Assembly: GCF_010550675.1 (NCBI RefSeq) | Contig: NZ_JAAGOA010000011.1 | Location: forward strand, 124,001 to 188,000 | Origin: Phytoactinopolyspora halotolerans | GTDB lineage: Bacteria; Actinomycetota; Actinomycetes; Jiangellales; Jiangellaceae | Direction of reading: 5' to 3' | DNA: 64,000 nucleotides | Shown: positions 34,201 to 41,200 of the stretch, piece by piece | How the letters are laid out: every line of letters begins with the position of its first letter | Position numbering within the stretch: the stretch's first letter is position 1 | Program-made: the position numbers and the translations under genes | The notes under the pieces: generated by a model | Database searches by the model: none | What the model was told of the DNA's origin: nothing | Seen by the model: the letters and a program-made list of their open reading frames with translations, nothing else

Positions 34201-35858
34201 TAGGCGGACTCGGCGCGATCGAGGTTGCCATTGCGCCAGTGGAACGAGACCGCGTCGGCGTCATTGCCGGTCATGGCGCCCCAGTCGTACTCGATCAGCC
34301 AATTGTCGTCGGTGTCGTAGGTGTCGAGCTGACCGCGGACGTCGCCCTCGGCGTAGCGGGCAAGGTTCTCGACGACGGCGCTCGGCCCGCCGTGGATCTG
34401 GTAGCTGCGCAGCGCCGCCTCGGATATGTACTGCGTGTACGAGTTCGACCAGTTCTCCGGATCGCCCGGATTGTCGCGGAACCTGCCGCCCTGAGAGCTC
34501 TCACCGGTGGAGACCCACGGTCCATACGAGTAGGCCGGGTCGCGCAGGTATTTCAGCTCGTCGACGAACATCGGGACGGTCAGGGCGATCGCGTTGTTGT
34601 AGCCGAGCACGCCTTCGATCGACGTGGGGAACTGGAAGTCGTTGCCGGGGATGTCCGCGTCGACGTAGTTGAACCGCATCAGCCACCAGCGGTAGTAGAT
34701 GTACTTCTCGATGGCTTCATCGGGGACGTCGATATAGGGGACGTTGTCGGCCCACCATGTGTTGTAGGCCTGGACATGGGTGGCGAACGCCTCGTCGGGG
34801 GAGAGGTCGCGGTACTGCTCGTACTCCGATTCCGACTCGGCGATCTCGTCGGCGACGACGCCGAGCTGGACTTTCACCGTGGTGGTCTCGCCGGGCTCCA
34901 GCGTGACCTCGCCGGTGAGCCGGCCCTCGCCGTCGGTGGGGCTGTCGTCAGGCGAGCGGCTGTCGTCAGGAGATAAGCCCGTACCGGACAGCCGAGGGAA
35001 GATGGTGGTGAGCGGCTCACGCCGAGAGTTCATCACGTCCAACACACCGGTGAGCTCGTCGCCGTCGGGTGTCCAGACGAACGGCGAGTCGACCGCGATG
35101 GGAACCGTCTGGACCGTGTCGGCGTCGTTGGTGATCGCGATGTTGGCCACGGCGACGTTGTTGTGCGTGATGAACTTGTGCACGTCAGCCGTGAGGTTCT
35201 GCGCGTCGCTGGCGTGCACGCTGTGCCAATGGCTGGGTGTCTGCCGTCGCTGGTCGACTTGTTCGGAGAAGTCGCCGTCGCCGATGGTGACGGTGTAGCC
35301 GTCCTCGCCGCTGAGCCGGTCGAAATAGGGGTCGTAGTACGCCATCTGGCCGCCGAATCCGATGACGCCGGGCTGGTGCGTGCGCATCAGCAGCGCCCGG
35401 CCACGGGTCATCAGCCATTGGTTACCGGCCGGGTCGTCGCCGGCTCGGGCCAGCAACCGGTCCATCCAGAAGTCGGTGCCGTCCTTCTCCGCGTCGTAGA
35501 TGGCCTGCATCATGCCGTCGACGGTGTATTCGGCCGGCTCCGGCGGGACCGGGTCTTCAGGGCCCGCGAACGTGGGATAGCCGATTGTCTGCTCTGCGTG
35601 CGCGAGCTGGGGCGCGACGCTCAGGGTGGCTGCGAGCAGCAGCGCGGAAGCGGCAACGGTGAGGGATCTGGTCAGCAGAAGGGGGAGACGTCTGGTGAAG
35701 GATCGCGGAGGGAGAAGTGAGAGTGACTTGGCTAGTGAGCTGGTGAGGGAGCTGGTGAGGGAGCTGGTGAGGGAGCTGGTGAGGGAGCTGGTGAGGGACG
35801 CGGTGGGCGACGCGGTGGGGAACCTGGTTGGGATCGTCTTCTTCCGTGGGCCTTTCAT
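31236..35858 (-). CDS. Very large secreted multi-domain glycosidase
   Basis: A 1540-residue exported protein. Residues 1-88 form an unusually long signal region: a repeated TSSL tract, then a hydrophobic core and AHA-EQ cleavage site. The catalytic region (about 370-790) looks like an (alpha/alpha)6 barrel of the GH63/MGH1-like type (YIYYRWWLMRFNY, GYNNAIALTVPMFVDEL, WIHHTILGSSNWT). It is followed by a discoidin (F5/8C) domain (~890-1045), a PKD/Ig-like domain (~1053-1136), a second discoidin domain (~1143-1286) and two Ig-like BIG_4 repeats (~1290-1440). Binding domains suggest insoluble plant polysaccharide. A LacI-type palindrome upstream links it to the arabinoside importer. ATG 35858 has GGAGG upstream. 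Exact GH family is uncertain. Confidence 0.85.
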   Translation of the reverse strand: MKGPRKKTIPTRFPTASPTASLTSSLTSSLTSSLTSSLTSSLAKSLSLLPPRSFTRRLPLLLTRSLTVAASALLLAATLSVAPQLAHAEQTIGYPTFAGPEDPVPPEPAEYTVDGMMQAIYDAEKDGTDFWMDRLLARAGDDPAGNQWLMTRGRALLMRTHQPGVIGFGGQMAYYDPYFDRLSGEDGYTVTIGDGDFSEQVDQRRQTPSHWHSVHASDAQNLTADVHKFITHNNVAVANIAITNDADTVQTVPIAVDSPFVWTPDGDELTGVLDVMNSRREPLTTIFPRLSGTGLSPDDSRSPDDSPTDGEGRLTGEVTLEPGETTTVKVQLGVVADEIAESESEYEQYRDLSPDEAFATHVQAYNTWWADNVPYIDVPDEAIEKYIYYRWWLMRFNYVDADIPGNDFQFPTSIEGVLGYNNAIALTVPMFVDELKYLRDPAYSYGPWVSTGESSQGGRFRDNPGDPENWSNSYTQYISEAALRSYQIHGGPSAVVENLARYAEGDVRGQLDTYDTDDNWLIEYDWGAMTGNDADAVSFHWRNGNLDRAESAYQYSGALAAAEAYAMLGDDAKAAEMRAIADNIGQAFLDVLWNPERQLFEHVHVASGDHVPWKEINNYYPFSVGAIPNEEPYIDALRLFDDPEEYPLFPFFTANQRDKAEAAEQGEPGSNNFSQINSTVQFRLFSSVLRNYDQDYITAEDYKKLLYWNAWAGYIGGNTAWPDSNEFWANWNPDTQQIDYRSWIHHTILGSSNWTVIEDAMGLRPRSDTKIELSPIDVDWDHFTVNHLRYRDADLTIVWDDPSDGESHYPGVPEGYSAYVNGERAFTVDSLTAAVWNPETGEVELPGGDGEILYAAAMPGLSAPQDVQFDADDRVVDVMAKAGADVTGTGDAANLAEGADVTASFSEDGFGPAGAVDGATINLPYWSTRGSSEDQDWYELDFGEPTTFDDVRLYFYRDRVAPGGQGGTALREPSSYQIQYHDGDSWFTVADQAKTPAIPRANYNRVRFPEVTSDRMRVLLNHQSGHRTGLKEAMVFGTGVQPPTPENMAPYVLAREDHSFQQGSQARLIGTVKDDGLPVDGTLSSSWAKADGPGTVIFDDASSARIVATFTEPGTYTLELTADDGELSESSSVTVHVSAAGDQVNVAADADVSCSYTSPWESCAAVNDGIDPPQSNDSSNPRWGTWPETGEHWVELTWDDPVRVDASDMYFFADVPAGGSGGVQTPASWAMQYWTGDEWVDVPGASGYEVAADQYNSTTFDTVSTTRLRATLQSRPEAGGVGVLEWKVYAEAPESIRELHVPTLEGHVPDFPETVTAVHRDGSRAELPVVWPPIEPEQVATGGTSFEVTGVVQGAALPATATVYVRFTDAVEITSLAEEEVMTLAGVAPQLPPTVTATFNDGSRDNVSTTVNWEDVDPGQYAEPGTFTVTGQVAGTSIQATATVVVLDGTPPEDACPDGYSPDETVTFGTDSVQDSGVPNRDRGDGCTFLDVVWAEAPFESHGQFVRVVDGVAAEWREAGHYTAREIRDIRIAAARSDVD
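35737..35796. repeat. 12-bp tandem repeat, five perfect copies, in signal-peptide region
   Basis: GAGCTGGTGAGG repeats at 35737, 35749, 35761, 35773 and 35785 without change, flanked by decayed copies. It encodes the TSSL repeats in the N-region of the exported glycosidase; units are in-frame, so copy number can vary without frameshift. Confidence 0.9.
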
Positions 35859-35917
35859 TGCCACTGGAACACCTCCATCGTGCCGGCCGTGGAGGCAGGG
35901 CACGGTGACGAAAGGAA

Positions 35918-35931
35918 CGAAAAGCTTTTCG
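35918..35931. promoter_or_regulatory. Perfect 14-bp LacI-type operator palindrome
   Basis: CGAAAAGCTTTTCG is a perfect dyad 60 bp before the glycosidase ATG. Its half-site CGAAAAG recurs over the ABC operon start site, implying control by the same LacI-family protein. Confidence 0.65.
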
Positions 35932-36072
35932 GAGACGGTAAGGGCAACTGGCCGCGTCGTCAACCCCTCGCCTTGGACGGACATGTTCAGGTGAGATGCC
36001 CACTCGCCGGTTCATCGGTGGTGCCACTGGGCGGCGCACACGATTGTTCCACGTTGAAGACGGAGGACGCTT

Positions 36073-36086
36073 CGATAAGCGTTTCG
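36073..36086. promoter_or_regulatory. Second, imperfect LacI-like site
   Basis: CGATAAGCGTTTCG resembles the half-sites of the perfect palindrome 155 bp away and could act as an auxiliary operator. Confidence 0.35.
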
Positions 36087-36274
36087 GTCTGGACGGCAGC
36101 ATCCCGCCGTCGGACCTCTCGACCTGGAAGCCGTCCTGACGCCCAGTGTGCTCTGGGCCAGTACTCACGGACGACGCGACGATCATCGCCGTCTGACGGC
36201 GCCTCCACGAACTGACCGGGCGGGCGCGGAGGCGCCGTCGTGTGGCGGTTGTCGAAGGATGCCCGGGACGTTTC

Positions 36275-37723
36275 CTAGTCGGCGGTCCAGGCGTAATGCT
36301 CGTCGAACGAGGCACCCTGGTCATCGGAGACCACGATCGACACCGGCAACGCCACGTATATCGAACCGTCCGGGGCGACCGTCAGCGCCTGCGGCCGATC
36401 ACCGAGCTCGGCCCCGGCCTCCCAGGTCGTTCCTCCGTCGGAGCTGCGGTGCACGGTGCCATCCGGGCTGATCCCGTACAGCTCGCCCGAGCGTGGCCAA
36501 TCGACGAACATCAGCACGGGTGCGCCGTCGATCCCGGCGAAGGAACCGCCGCCGTCCGTACTGACCATCGGCCCGGACTCTGCTGTGATGAGGAGCGTGT
36601 CGGTGTCGTCCGGGCTGATTGTGACGTCGGCGATGGCGTACTGGCCGAGCTGCTCCCAGTTCTCCCGGTCGTCGCTGCGCATCAGCTGTGCGGTGCCGCT
36701 GTCGTAGCCCACCACGACGCCGTCCTTCGCGTCCAGCGCGTGGAAATCAACCTCACCGGTGAGGGCGATCTGATCCCAGGTCTGTCCGCCGTCACTGCTG
36801 CCCAGCAGGCCGAGGTGCCCCGGAAGATCGGTGCGGCTGTTCGGATGGCCGCTGGCCAGGAACGAGCCGTCGTCGGCGACCGTGAATCCCATGAAGTCGT
36901 GATCGTCTTCGCTGGTCATGCTGACCCCGCCGCTGTCCACGGAGAACAGGCCGTAATGCGTGGCCACGTGCAGGACGCCGTCGACGACACCGAGGCCGTG
37001 GATGTGCCCGAAGGCCGCACCGGCTTGGTCGTCGGCGTCGGACTCGTCGTCCGCGTGGTCGTGCCCGTCCGCGGATTGATCGTCGGCGGACTCATCGTCT
37101 GCGGGGGCGTCATCACCGAGCAGCTGTCGCATCGTGGCGATCTCTGCCTGCTGGACTTCGATGATCTCATCTGCCAGCTCGCTCACCTCGGCGTCCGAGC
37201 CGTTCGCGAGGACCTCTTCGGACATGGTGATCGCGCCCTCATGGTGCGCGATCATCATGGTGAGCCACATCCGGTCGAACTCGGCGCCGGTAGCGCTGCC
37301 GAGCTCGGTCATCTCCTGGTCGCTCATCATGCCCGGCATCTCACCGGAGCCGTGGCCTTCGTGTCCGGCAGCGTTGGTGTCTGGCACGTCTTCGCCCCAG
37401 GCCCGGAGCATCTCCGACATCAGGTCGATCTCCGGCTGCTGGGCCGCCTCGATGTCCTCCGCCAGTGACTTGACCTCTGCGGATTCGGCACGATCGGCGG
37501 CGAGCGCCGACATCTCGACCGCCTGTGCGTGGTGCGGGATCATCTCTTGGGTGAAGGCGACGTCGGCCGCGTTGTGGCCGGTGTCCGCGCTCGTGCGCGC
37601 GTCGGCGTCACCGGCGTCGTCGTCGGAGCATGCGACCAGCGCACCGCCGGCGAGAACTGCGACGGCGGCCACGGAGGCCACCCTGCTGAGGAAAGAAAAG
37701 GAAGTGGTTGGCATTGCGTGCAT
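36275..37723 (-). CDS. Lipoprotein: DUF305 domain fused to F510_1955-type beta-propeller
   Basis: A 482-residue exported protein. Lipobox ALVAC (Cys near residue 32). The DUF305 domain (about 48-205) has the paired MIPHHAQAVEMS and MIAHHEGAITMS motifs, rich in His and Met and thought to bind metal such as copper. A His/Asp-rich linker (DGHDHADDES) leads to a sortilin/BNR-like propeller (about 232-482; HIHGLGVVDGVLHVATHYG, repeated SDDxGxTW-type boxes). The two halves are usually separate neighbouring genes. It lies 87 bp downstream of the DUF6153 gene in the same direction. Copper or metal handling outside the cell is an inference from the family and from DUF6153. Confidence 0.88.
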   Translation of the reverse strand: MHAMPTTSFSFLSRVASVAAVAVLAGGALVACSDDDAGDADARTSADTGHNAADVAFTQEMIPHHAQAVEMSALAADRAESAEVKSLAEDIEAAQQPEIDLMSEMLRAWGEDVPDTNAAGHEGHGSGEMPGMMSDQEMTELGSATGAEFDRMWLTMMIAHHEGAITMSEEVLANGSDAEVSELADEIIEVQQAEIATMRQLLGDDAPADDESADDQSADGHDHADDESDADDQAGAAFGHIHGLGVVDGVLHVATHYGLFSVDSGGVSMTSEDDHDFMGFTVADDGSFLASGHPNSRTDLPGHLGLLGSSDGGQTWDQIALTGEVDFHALDAKDGVVVGYDSGTAQLMRSDDRENWEQLGQYAIADVTISPDDTDTLLITAESGPMVSTDGGGSFAGIDGAPVLMFVDWPRSGELYGISPDGTVHRSSDGGTTWEAGAELGDRPQALTVAPDGSIYVALPVSIVVSDDQGASFDEHYAWTAD

Positions 37724-37810
37724 CGTCTCTCTGTAGTTACTCCGATGGTGTGATCACTTGAGCGTGCGATGGCCGGTTCAGAGCTGCCGGGCAGTTCGGA
37801 ACCGACGGCT

Positions 37811-38302
37811 CTACACGCGGATCACACAGAGAGACAACAGCAGCGCGAACCCATGCCGTCTTCGTGGCGGACGGGCGTGGACGGCCGGTGGCGCTGTACC
37901 TCTGCGGAGCGGCGATACCATCACCGAGATCCGCGCCAGGAGCAGCCAGAGACCGCCCACCAGCGCCGCCGCCATCAGCACCGCCAGGCACATGTTCAGC
38001 AGATGGTGCGCCGGGCTGTGCTCCGTCGGACCGGACCCCGCGTCGTCGGCGACCGGGATGTGCAGTCCGTGGCCGCCGGTGTCGAAGGTGGCAGCGCCAG
38101 CGTCGACCACGTCGGCAGTGCCAGCGCCGTCGACGGCCGTATCCGTGATGGTGGCAGTGGTGGTCGTGGCGCCGTGCTGCTCGGCACGGTTCGGGGCGGA
38201 GACGTGGTGCATCGCCACCACGGCAAGCATGACGAATGCGAGCAGCGCGAAGCGCCACAGCCGCCGACCGTGCCTGCTGGTGACCATCCCGCTCACGACC
38301 AT
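37811..38302 (-). CDS. DUF6153-family membrane protein
   Basis: A 163-residue protein with one N-terminal helix (WRFALLAFVMLAVVAMHHV) and a second helix near residue 115 (LLNMCLAVLMAAALVGGLWLL). The region between is His/Ala/Thr-rich. The C-terminus is Pro/Arg-rich. DUF6153 proteins commonly precede DUF305 genes in actinobacteria, as here, and are suspected of metal-related roles. ATG 38302 has GAGG 8 nt upstream; the longer frame further upstream reads through the neighbour's antisense. Confidence 0.78.
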   Translation of the reverse strand: MVVSGMVTSRHGRRLWRFALLAFVMLAVVAMHHVSAPNRAEQHGATTTTATITDTAVDGAGTADVVDAGAATFDTGGHGLHIPVADDAGSGPTEHSPAHHLLNMCLAVLMAAALVGGLWLLLARISVMVSPLRRGTAPPAVHARPPRRRHGFALLLSLCVIRV

Positions 38303-38373
38303 CGAGCTTACCTCGCCGGCGGCGATCCGGATCCTCGCCGTGCGCCTTCGATCACACCCGCGCACACCGCTGG

Positions 38374-39261
38374 TCAGCGCAGAGCCGCGACGGCCAGCCT
38401 GGCCGCCTGAGCGATCGCCGCATCTGCGGCCGGTAGTACGAGACGCACCCGCGTGGAGAGCGTGAACACGGCGACCGCGTAGGACTCGCCGTTCGGATAC
38501 TCGACGACGCCGGCCTCGTGCCGCAACGCGACGAAGGTTCCGGTCTTCCCGGAGACGACGACGTCGTCGAACGGGAAACCGGCCGACAGCCGCTGCGTCC
38601 AGACCTGCTGGGCCATGACGCCGCGGATGAAGGCGCATTGCTCGGCCGAGGCCGCCCGGTCCTGCCAGACGGCCTCCAGCAGGAGCAACATGTCGCGACA
38701 GGTGCCCACGTTGTTGTGCGGGTTGGCCGGGTCGAAGCCGGCGAACTCCGCCGGCGAGGTGACGGTCTGCAGGTGCCGGATGGCATCGGCGAGTGAGGTG
38801 CTCCCGAAATCCTTCTGCAGGGCGTCGTACAGATCCCGGATACCACCGACGACGCGGGTCGACCGGGCGCCGAGTCCCGCCAGCGCGGTCCGCACACGTT
38901 CCAGGCCGACGACGCTGAGCAGGGCATCGGCAGCGGTGTTGTCGCTCACGGTCATCATCGAGCGGGCGATGTCGCGCCACGAGACGGTCACCGGATCGGC
39001 CATGGCGGCGAACCCGGTCGGCCCTGGGCTGCGCACGTCCGGGGTCAATGTGGTCAGCTCCGTGGGATCGAGCTCTCCCGCGTCGACCATCTGAGCGAAC
39101 GCGATCATCAGCGGGAGTTTGAACACCGACGCCAACACCACCGGCTCATCCGGGAGGACGCCGATCTCGCGGTGGCGGTCGTGCAGCGCGACTGCGTGCA
39201 GGTGACCGAAGACGCCGGCATCGTCGAAACACTGCTGGATCTTTCGTTCGGCGGCGGTCAT
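38374..39261 (-). CDS. Class A beta-lactamase-like serine hydrolase
   Basis: A 295-residue enzyme of the class A beta-lactamase/transpeptidase fold. The catalytic tetrad pieces are S45-V-F-K48, S106-D-N108 and SGKTGTF near residue 237. The Glu166-type omega-loop motif is not obvious, and no signal peptide is visible, so it may be an intracellular esterase or peptidase rather than a true beta-lactamase. Its ATG overlaps the upstream LysR stop by 4 bases (ATGA), making a two-gene operon reminiscent of AmpR/AmpC but co-directional. Antibiotic hydrolysis is not demonstrated by sequence. Confidence 0.85.
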   Translation of the reverse strand: MTAAERKIQQCFDDAGVFGHLHAVALHDRHREIGVLPDEPVVLASVFKLPLMIAFAQMVDAGELDPTELTTLTPDVRSPGPTGFAAMADPVTVSWRDIARSMMTVSDNTAADALLSVVGLERVRTALAGLGARSTRVVGGIRDLYDALQKDFGSTSLADAIRHLQTVTSPAEFAGFDPANPHNNVGTCRDMLLLLEAVWQDRAASAEQCAFIRGVMAQQVWTQRLSAGFPFDDVVVSGKTGTFVALRHEAGVVEYPNGESYAVAVFTLSTRVRLVLPAADAAIAQAARLAVAALR

Positions 39262-40268
39262 GCGTCGGCTGCCGGGAGTTCGGACACCGCGCGTGGCCGA
39301 CGCATCGCCGGGCTCGCATCCTCCGCGCTGGCCCTGGTGCCGGTGCTGGTGCCGGCGCTGATGCCGGCGCTGGCGATGGCCGAATCCGTCTGCCGGGACA
39401 GCGCGCGGACGATCGCCTTCGGCAGATCGGCGAGCGGCTCGCTCAGGTCGCCTCGCCATGCGATGCGGAGAAGAAGACTCAGCGGTTCGCCATCGAGAGC
39501 GACGACCACGCTGTCGCCGTCGGCCCGTGGAGGATCGGTGGTGAAGGCGACATGTGTTCCTGCGGCGACCAGGCCACGGACCAAGCGCTCGTCCGCGACC
39601 TCCGCCACCGACTCGGGCAGGAAGCCGTGCCGCTCACAGGTGGCGACCACGTCGTCGTGTGCCGCCGGCGCATGCTGACGCGGCGGGAGCACCAGGTGGT
39701 GACCGGAGAGATCACGGAGCCGCACACGTCCGCTATGGGCCGCCGGGTGTACGGCGGGCAGCAGGCAGTTCACGACGACGCCGATCTGCGGCCCGATGGT
39801 GAGCCCACGCGCGACGACGGGTTCGCGCAGCACGCCGATGTCCGCCCGGCCTTCATGCAGGTCGCCGATCTGGTCCGCGGTCGACTGCTCGTCGATGTCG
39901 ACGTCGGCCCCCGGAACCACCCGGTGGCACGCCGCGACCAGCGCCGAGTAATGGGCGCCACCCAGCCCGGGCGCGATCCGCACGGTGACGCGTGCCCGGG
40001 CCGGCTCCTCGCGGCGGCGGGCGAGTAGGCGAAGCTGCTCGACCTCGTCGAGCACCCGATGCGCCGCCGGTAGTAGCGCCAGTCCGGCGTCGGTGAGCGT
40101 CACCCCGCGGCTGTCCCGCTCACACAGCCGCAGTCCGAGCTCCGCCTCGAGCCGCTTGAGCCCTTGCGACAGCGGTGGTTGCCGGATGCCGAGACGTTCC
40201 GCGGCACGTCCGAAATGTCGCTCATGCGCAATCGTCGTGAAGTACTCTAGGTGCCGAACCAGGTCCAC
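39258..40268 (-). CDS. LysR-family transcriptional regulator
   Basis: A 336-residue regulator. The winged HTH is at the N-terminus (LEYFTTIAHERHFGRAAERL, QPPLSQGLKRLEAELG), followed by the LysR substrate-binding domain. The last ~40 residues are Ala/Ser/Thr-rich and not conserved. GTG 40268 follows TATCGT by 8 nt, so it may be leaderless. It is translationally coupled to the serine hydrolase it probably controls. A perfect palindrome at 40289-40298 lies just upstream, shared with the divergent membrane-protein gene. Confidence 0.9.
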   Translation of the reverse strand: MDLVRHLEYFTTIAHERHFGRAAERLGIRQPPLSQGLKRLEAELGLRLCERDSRGVTLTDAGLALLPAAHRVLDEVEQLRLLARRREEPARARVTVRIAPGLGGAHYSALVAACHRVVPGADVDIDEQSTADQIGDLHEGRADIGVLREPVVARGLTIGPQIGVVVNCLLPAVHPAAHSGRVRLRDLSGHHLVLPPRQHAPAAHDDVVATCERHGFLPESVAEVADERLVRGLVAAGTHVAFTTDPPRADGDSVVVALDGEPLSLLLRIAWRGDLSEPLADLPKAIVRALSRQTDSAIASAGISAGTSTGTRASAEDASPAMRRPRAVSELPAADA

Positions 40269-40288
40269 GAGCAGCAACGATATCCGAT

Positions 40289-40298
40289 ACGTGCACGT
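40289..40298. promoter_or_regulatory. ACGTGCACGT palindrome in divergent spacer
   Basis: A perfect 10-bp dyad flanked by two CGATATCC direct repeats (about 40279 and 40310). It lies between the LysR gene and the membrane-protein gene and is a possible regulator site. Confidence 0.4.
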
Positions 40299-40348
40299 TG
40301 GCGACCGATATCCATATTGGACGGCTCCGGCGCCGCGTGGTTGGCTCC

Positions 40349-41200
40349 ATGGCCGTGGGTCGAACGGCACGTGTGTGGATCATAGGGACGCTGGTGGTGT
40401 CGACGATCATCGCCGCCGCGGTGGTGTTCGTGATCATGCACCTGGCCGGCGAACGTTCATCGGTGGCCGGTTCGCGTGACCTGGACGATGTGGCCGCGCT
40501 CGACGCCTACGCGGAGGAGCTCGGCTTGGTGATGATCCGTAACCGTCGGCCGGATCCCGCGGCGTATGCACGACGGGTCGACGGACCCGGCCCTGACGTC
40601 GAGACGCTTGAGTTGTCAGATCCGCCGGATACTGTCGCTCCGGCGGTCGTGTTGCGCATACGGCAGCAGCGACAGGAGCGCATCGGTTGGATATCGGGGC
40701 AGTACGAGGAGTACGAGATCAGTGCGTGTTACCGATGGACCTTCACCGGCATGGAGGACTACAAGCCGGACCGTCTGGAGGAGTGCCCGGAGGTCGACGT
40801 CATCGAACTAGGCCCGCCGCCGGTTGTGCCGGAGCTTCCGGACGGCTTCGGTGACGTGCTGTCCGAGTCGCTCACCTCTCTGTCCGATGCGGAGCGGCGT
40901 GTGCCGGAAACGGTGGTAGCGGCTGTCCGGTCGGCCTACACGGAGGCGGTCGACGATGCCCTGGACGAGCCGGGCGCAGACCCGGCCGGGATACTGAGCA
41001 GCGATGACGTTCTTGCAGGAGATGACTGGGTGGAAACCATAGACGAGGTGATCGGGCTGGCGGTCGGCCGTGGCCGGTCGTGCGTGCTGGCCCGGGTGAC
41101 GGCGGACGACGTTGCCGTCTGGCATCCGGACCGGATCAGTCTGGAGCCCGGCGAGGTAGGCTGTTCCGCTTCGTCGGCGGCGTACAAAGGGGACGAATAG
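40349..41200 (+). CDS. Single-pass membrane protein of unknown function
   Basis: A 283-residue protein with a short cytoplasmic N-terminus, one helix (about 8-30; VWIIGTLVVSTIIAAAVVFV) and a largely acidic extracytoplasmic domain with three cysteines. I do not recognise a family. It ends in TAG directly before the GTG of the penicillin-binding protein gene, with AAGGGG in the overlap region serving as ribosome site, so the two are co-translated and may act together at the envelope. An upstream TTG at 40298 is an alternative start. Confidence 0.72.
   Translation: MAVGRTARVWIIGTLVVSTIIAAAVVFVIMHLAGERSSVAGSRDLDDVAALDAYAEELGLVMIRNRRPDPAAYARRVDGPGPDVETLELSDPPDTVAPAVVLRIRQQRQERIGWISGQYEEYEISACYRWTFTGMEDYKPDRLEECPEVDVIELGPPPVVPELPDGFGDVLSESLTSLSDAERRVPETVVAAVRSAYTEAVDDALDEPGADPAGILSSDDVLAGDDWVETIDEVIGLAVGRGRSCVLARVTADDVAVWHPDRISLEPGEVGCSASSAAYKGDE

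Larger units (their letters stand above)
35859..36274. other. 416-bp regulatory spacer upstream of large glycosidase
   Basis: No supported gene. Contains two LacI-like operator sequences (35918-35931, 36073-36086) that lie 60 and 215 bp upstream of the glycosidase start. The right end is the 3' region of the DUF305 lipoprotein gene, where GGCGCCTCC (36197-36205) and GGAGGCGCC (36229-36237) form perfect 9-bp arms that may act as a terminator hairpin. Confidence 0.55.

Noticed and set aside
39258-40268. AmpR/AmpC-type beta-lactamase resistance locus
   Set aside because: The hydrolase lacks a visible signal peptide and a clear Glu166 motif, it is class A-like rather than AmpC, and the genes are co-directional; only kept as an inference about regulation.
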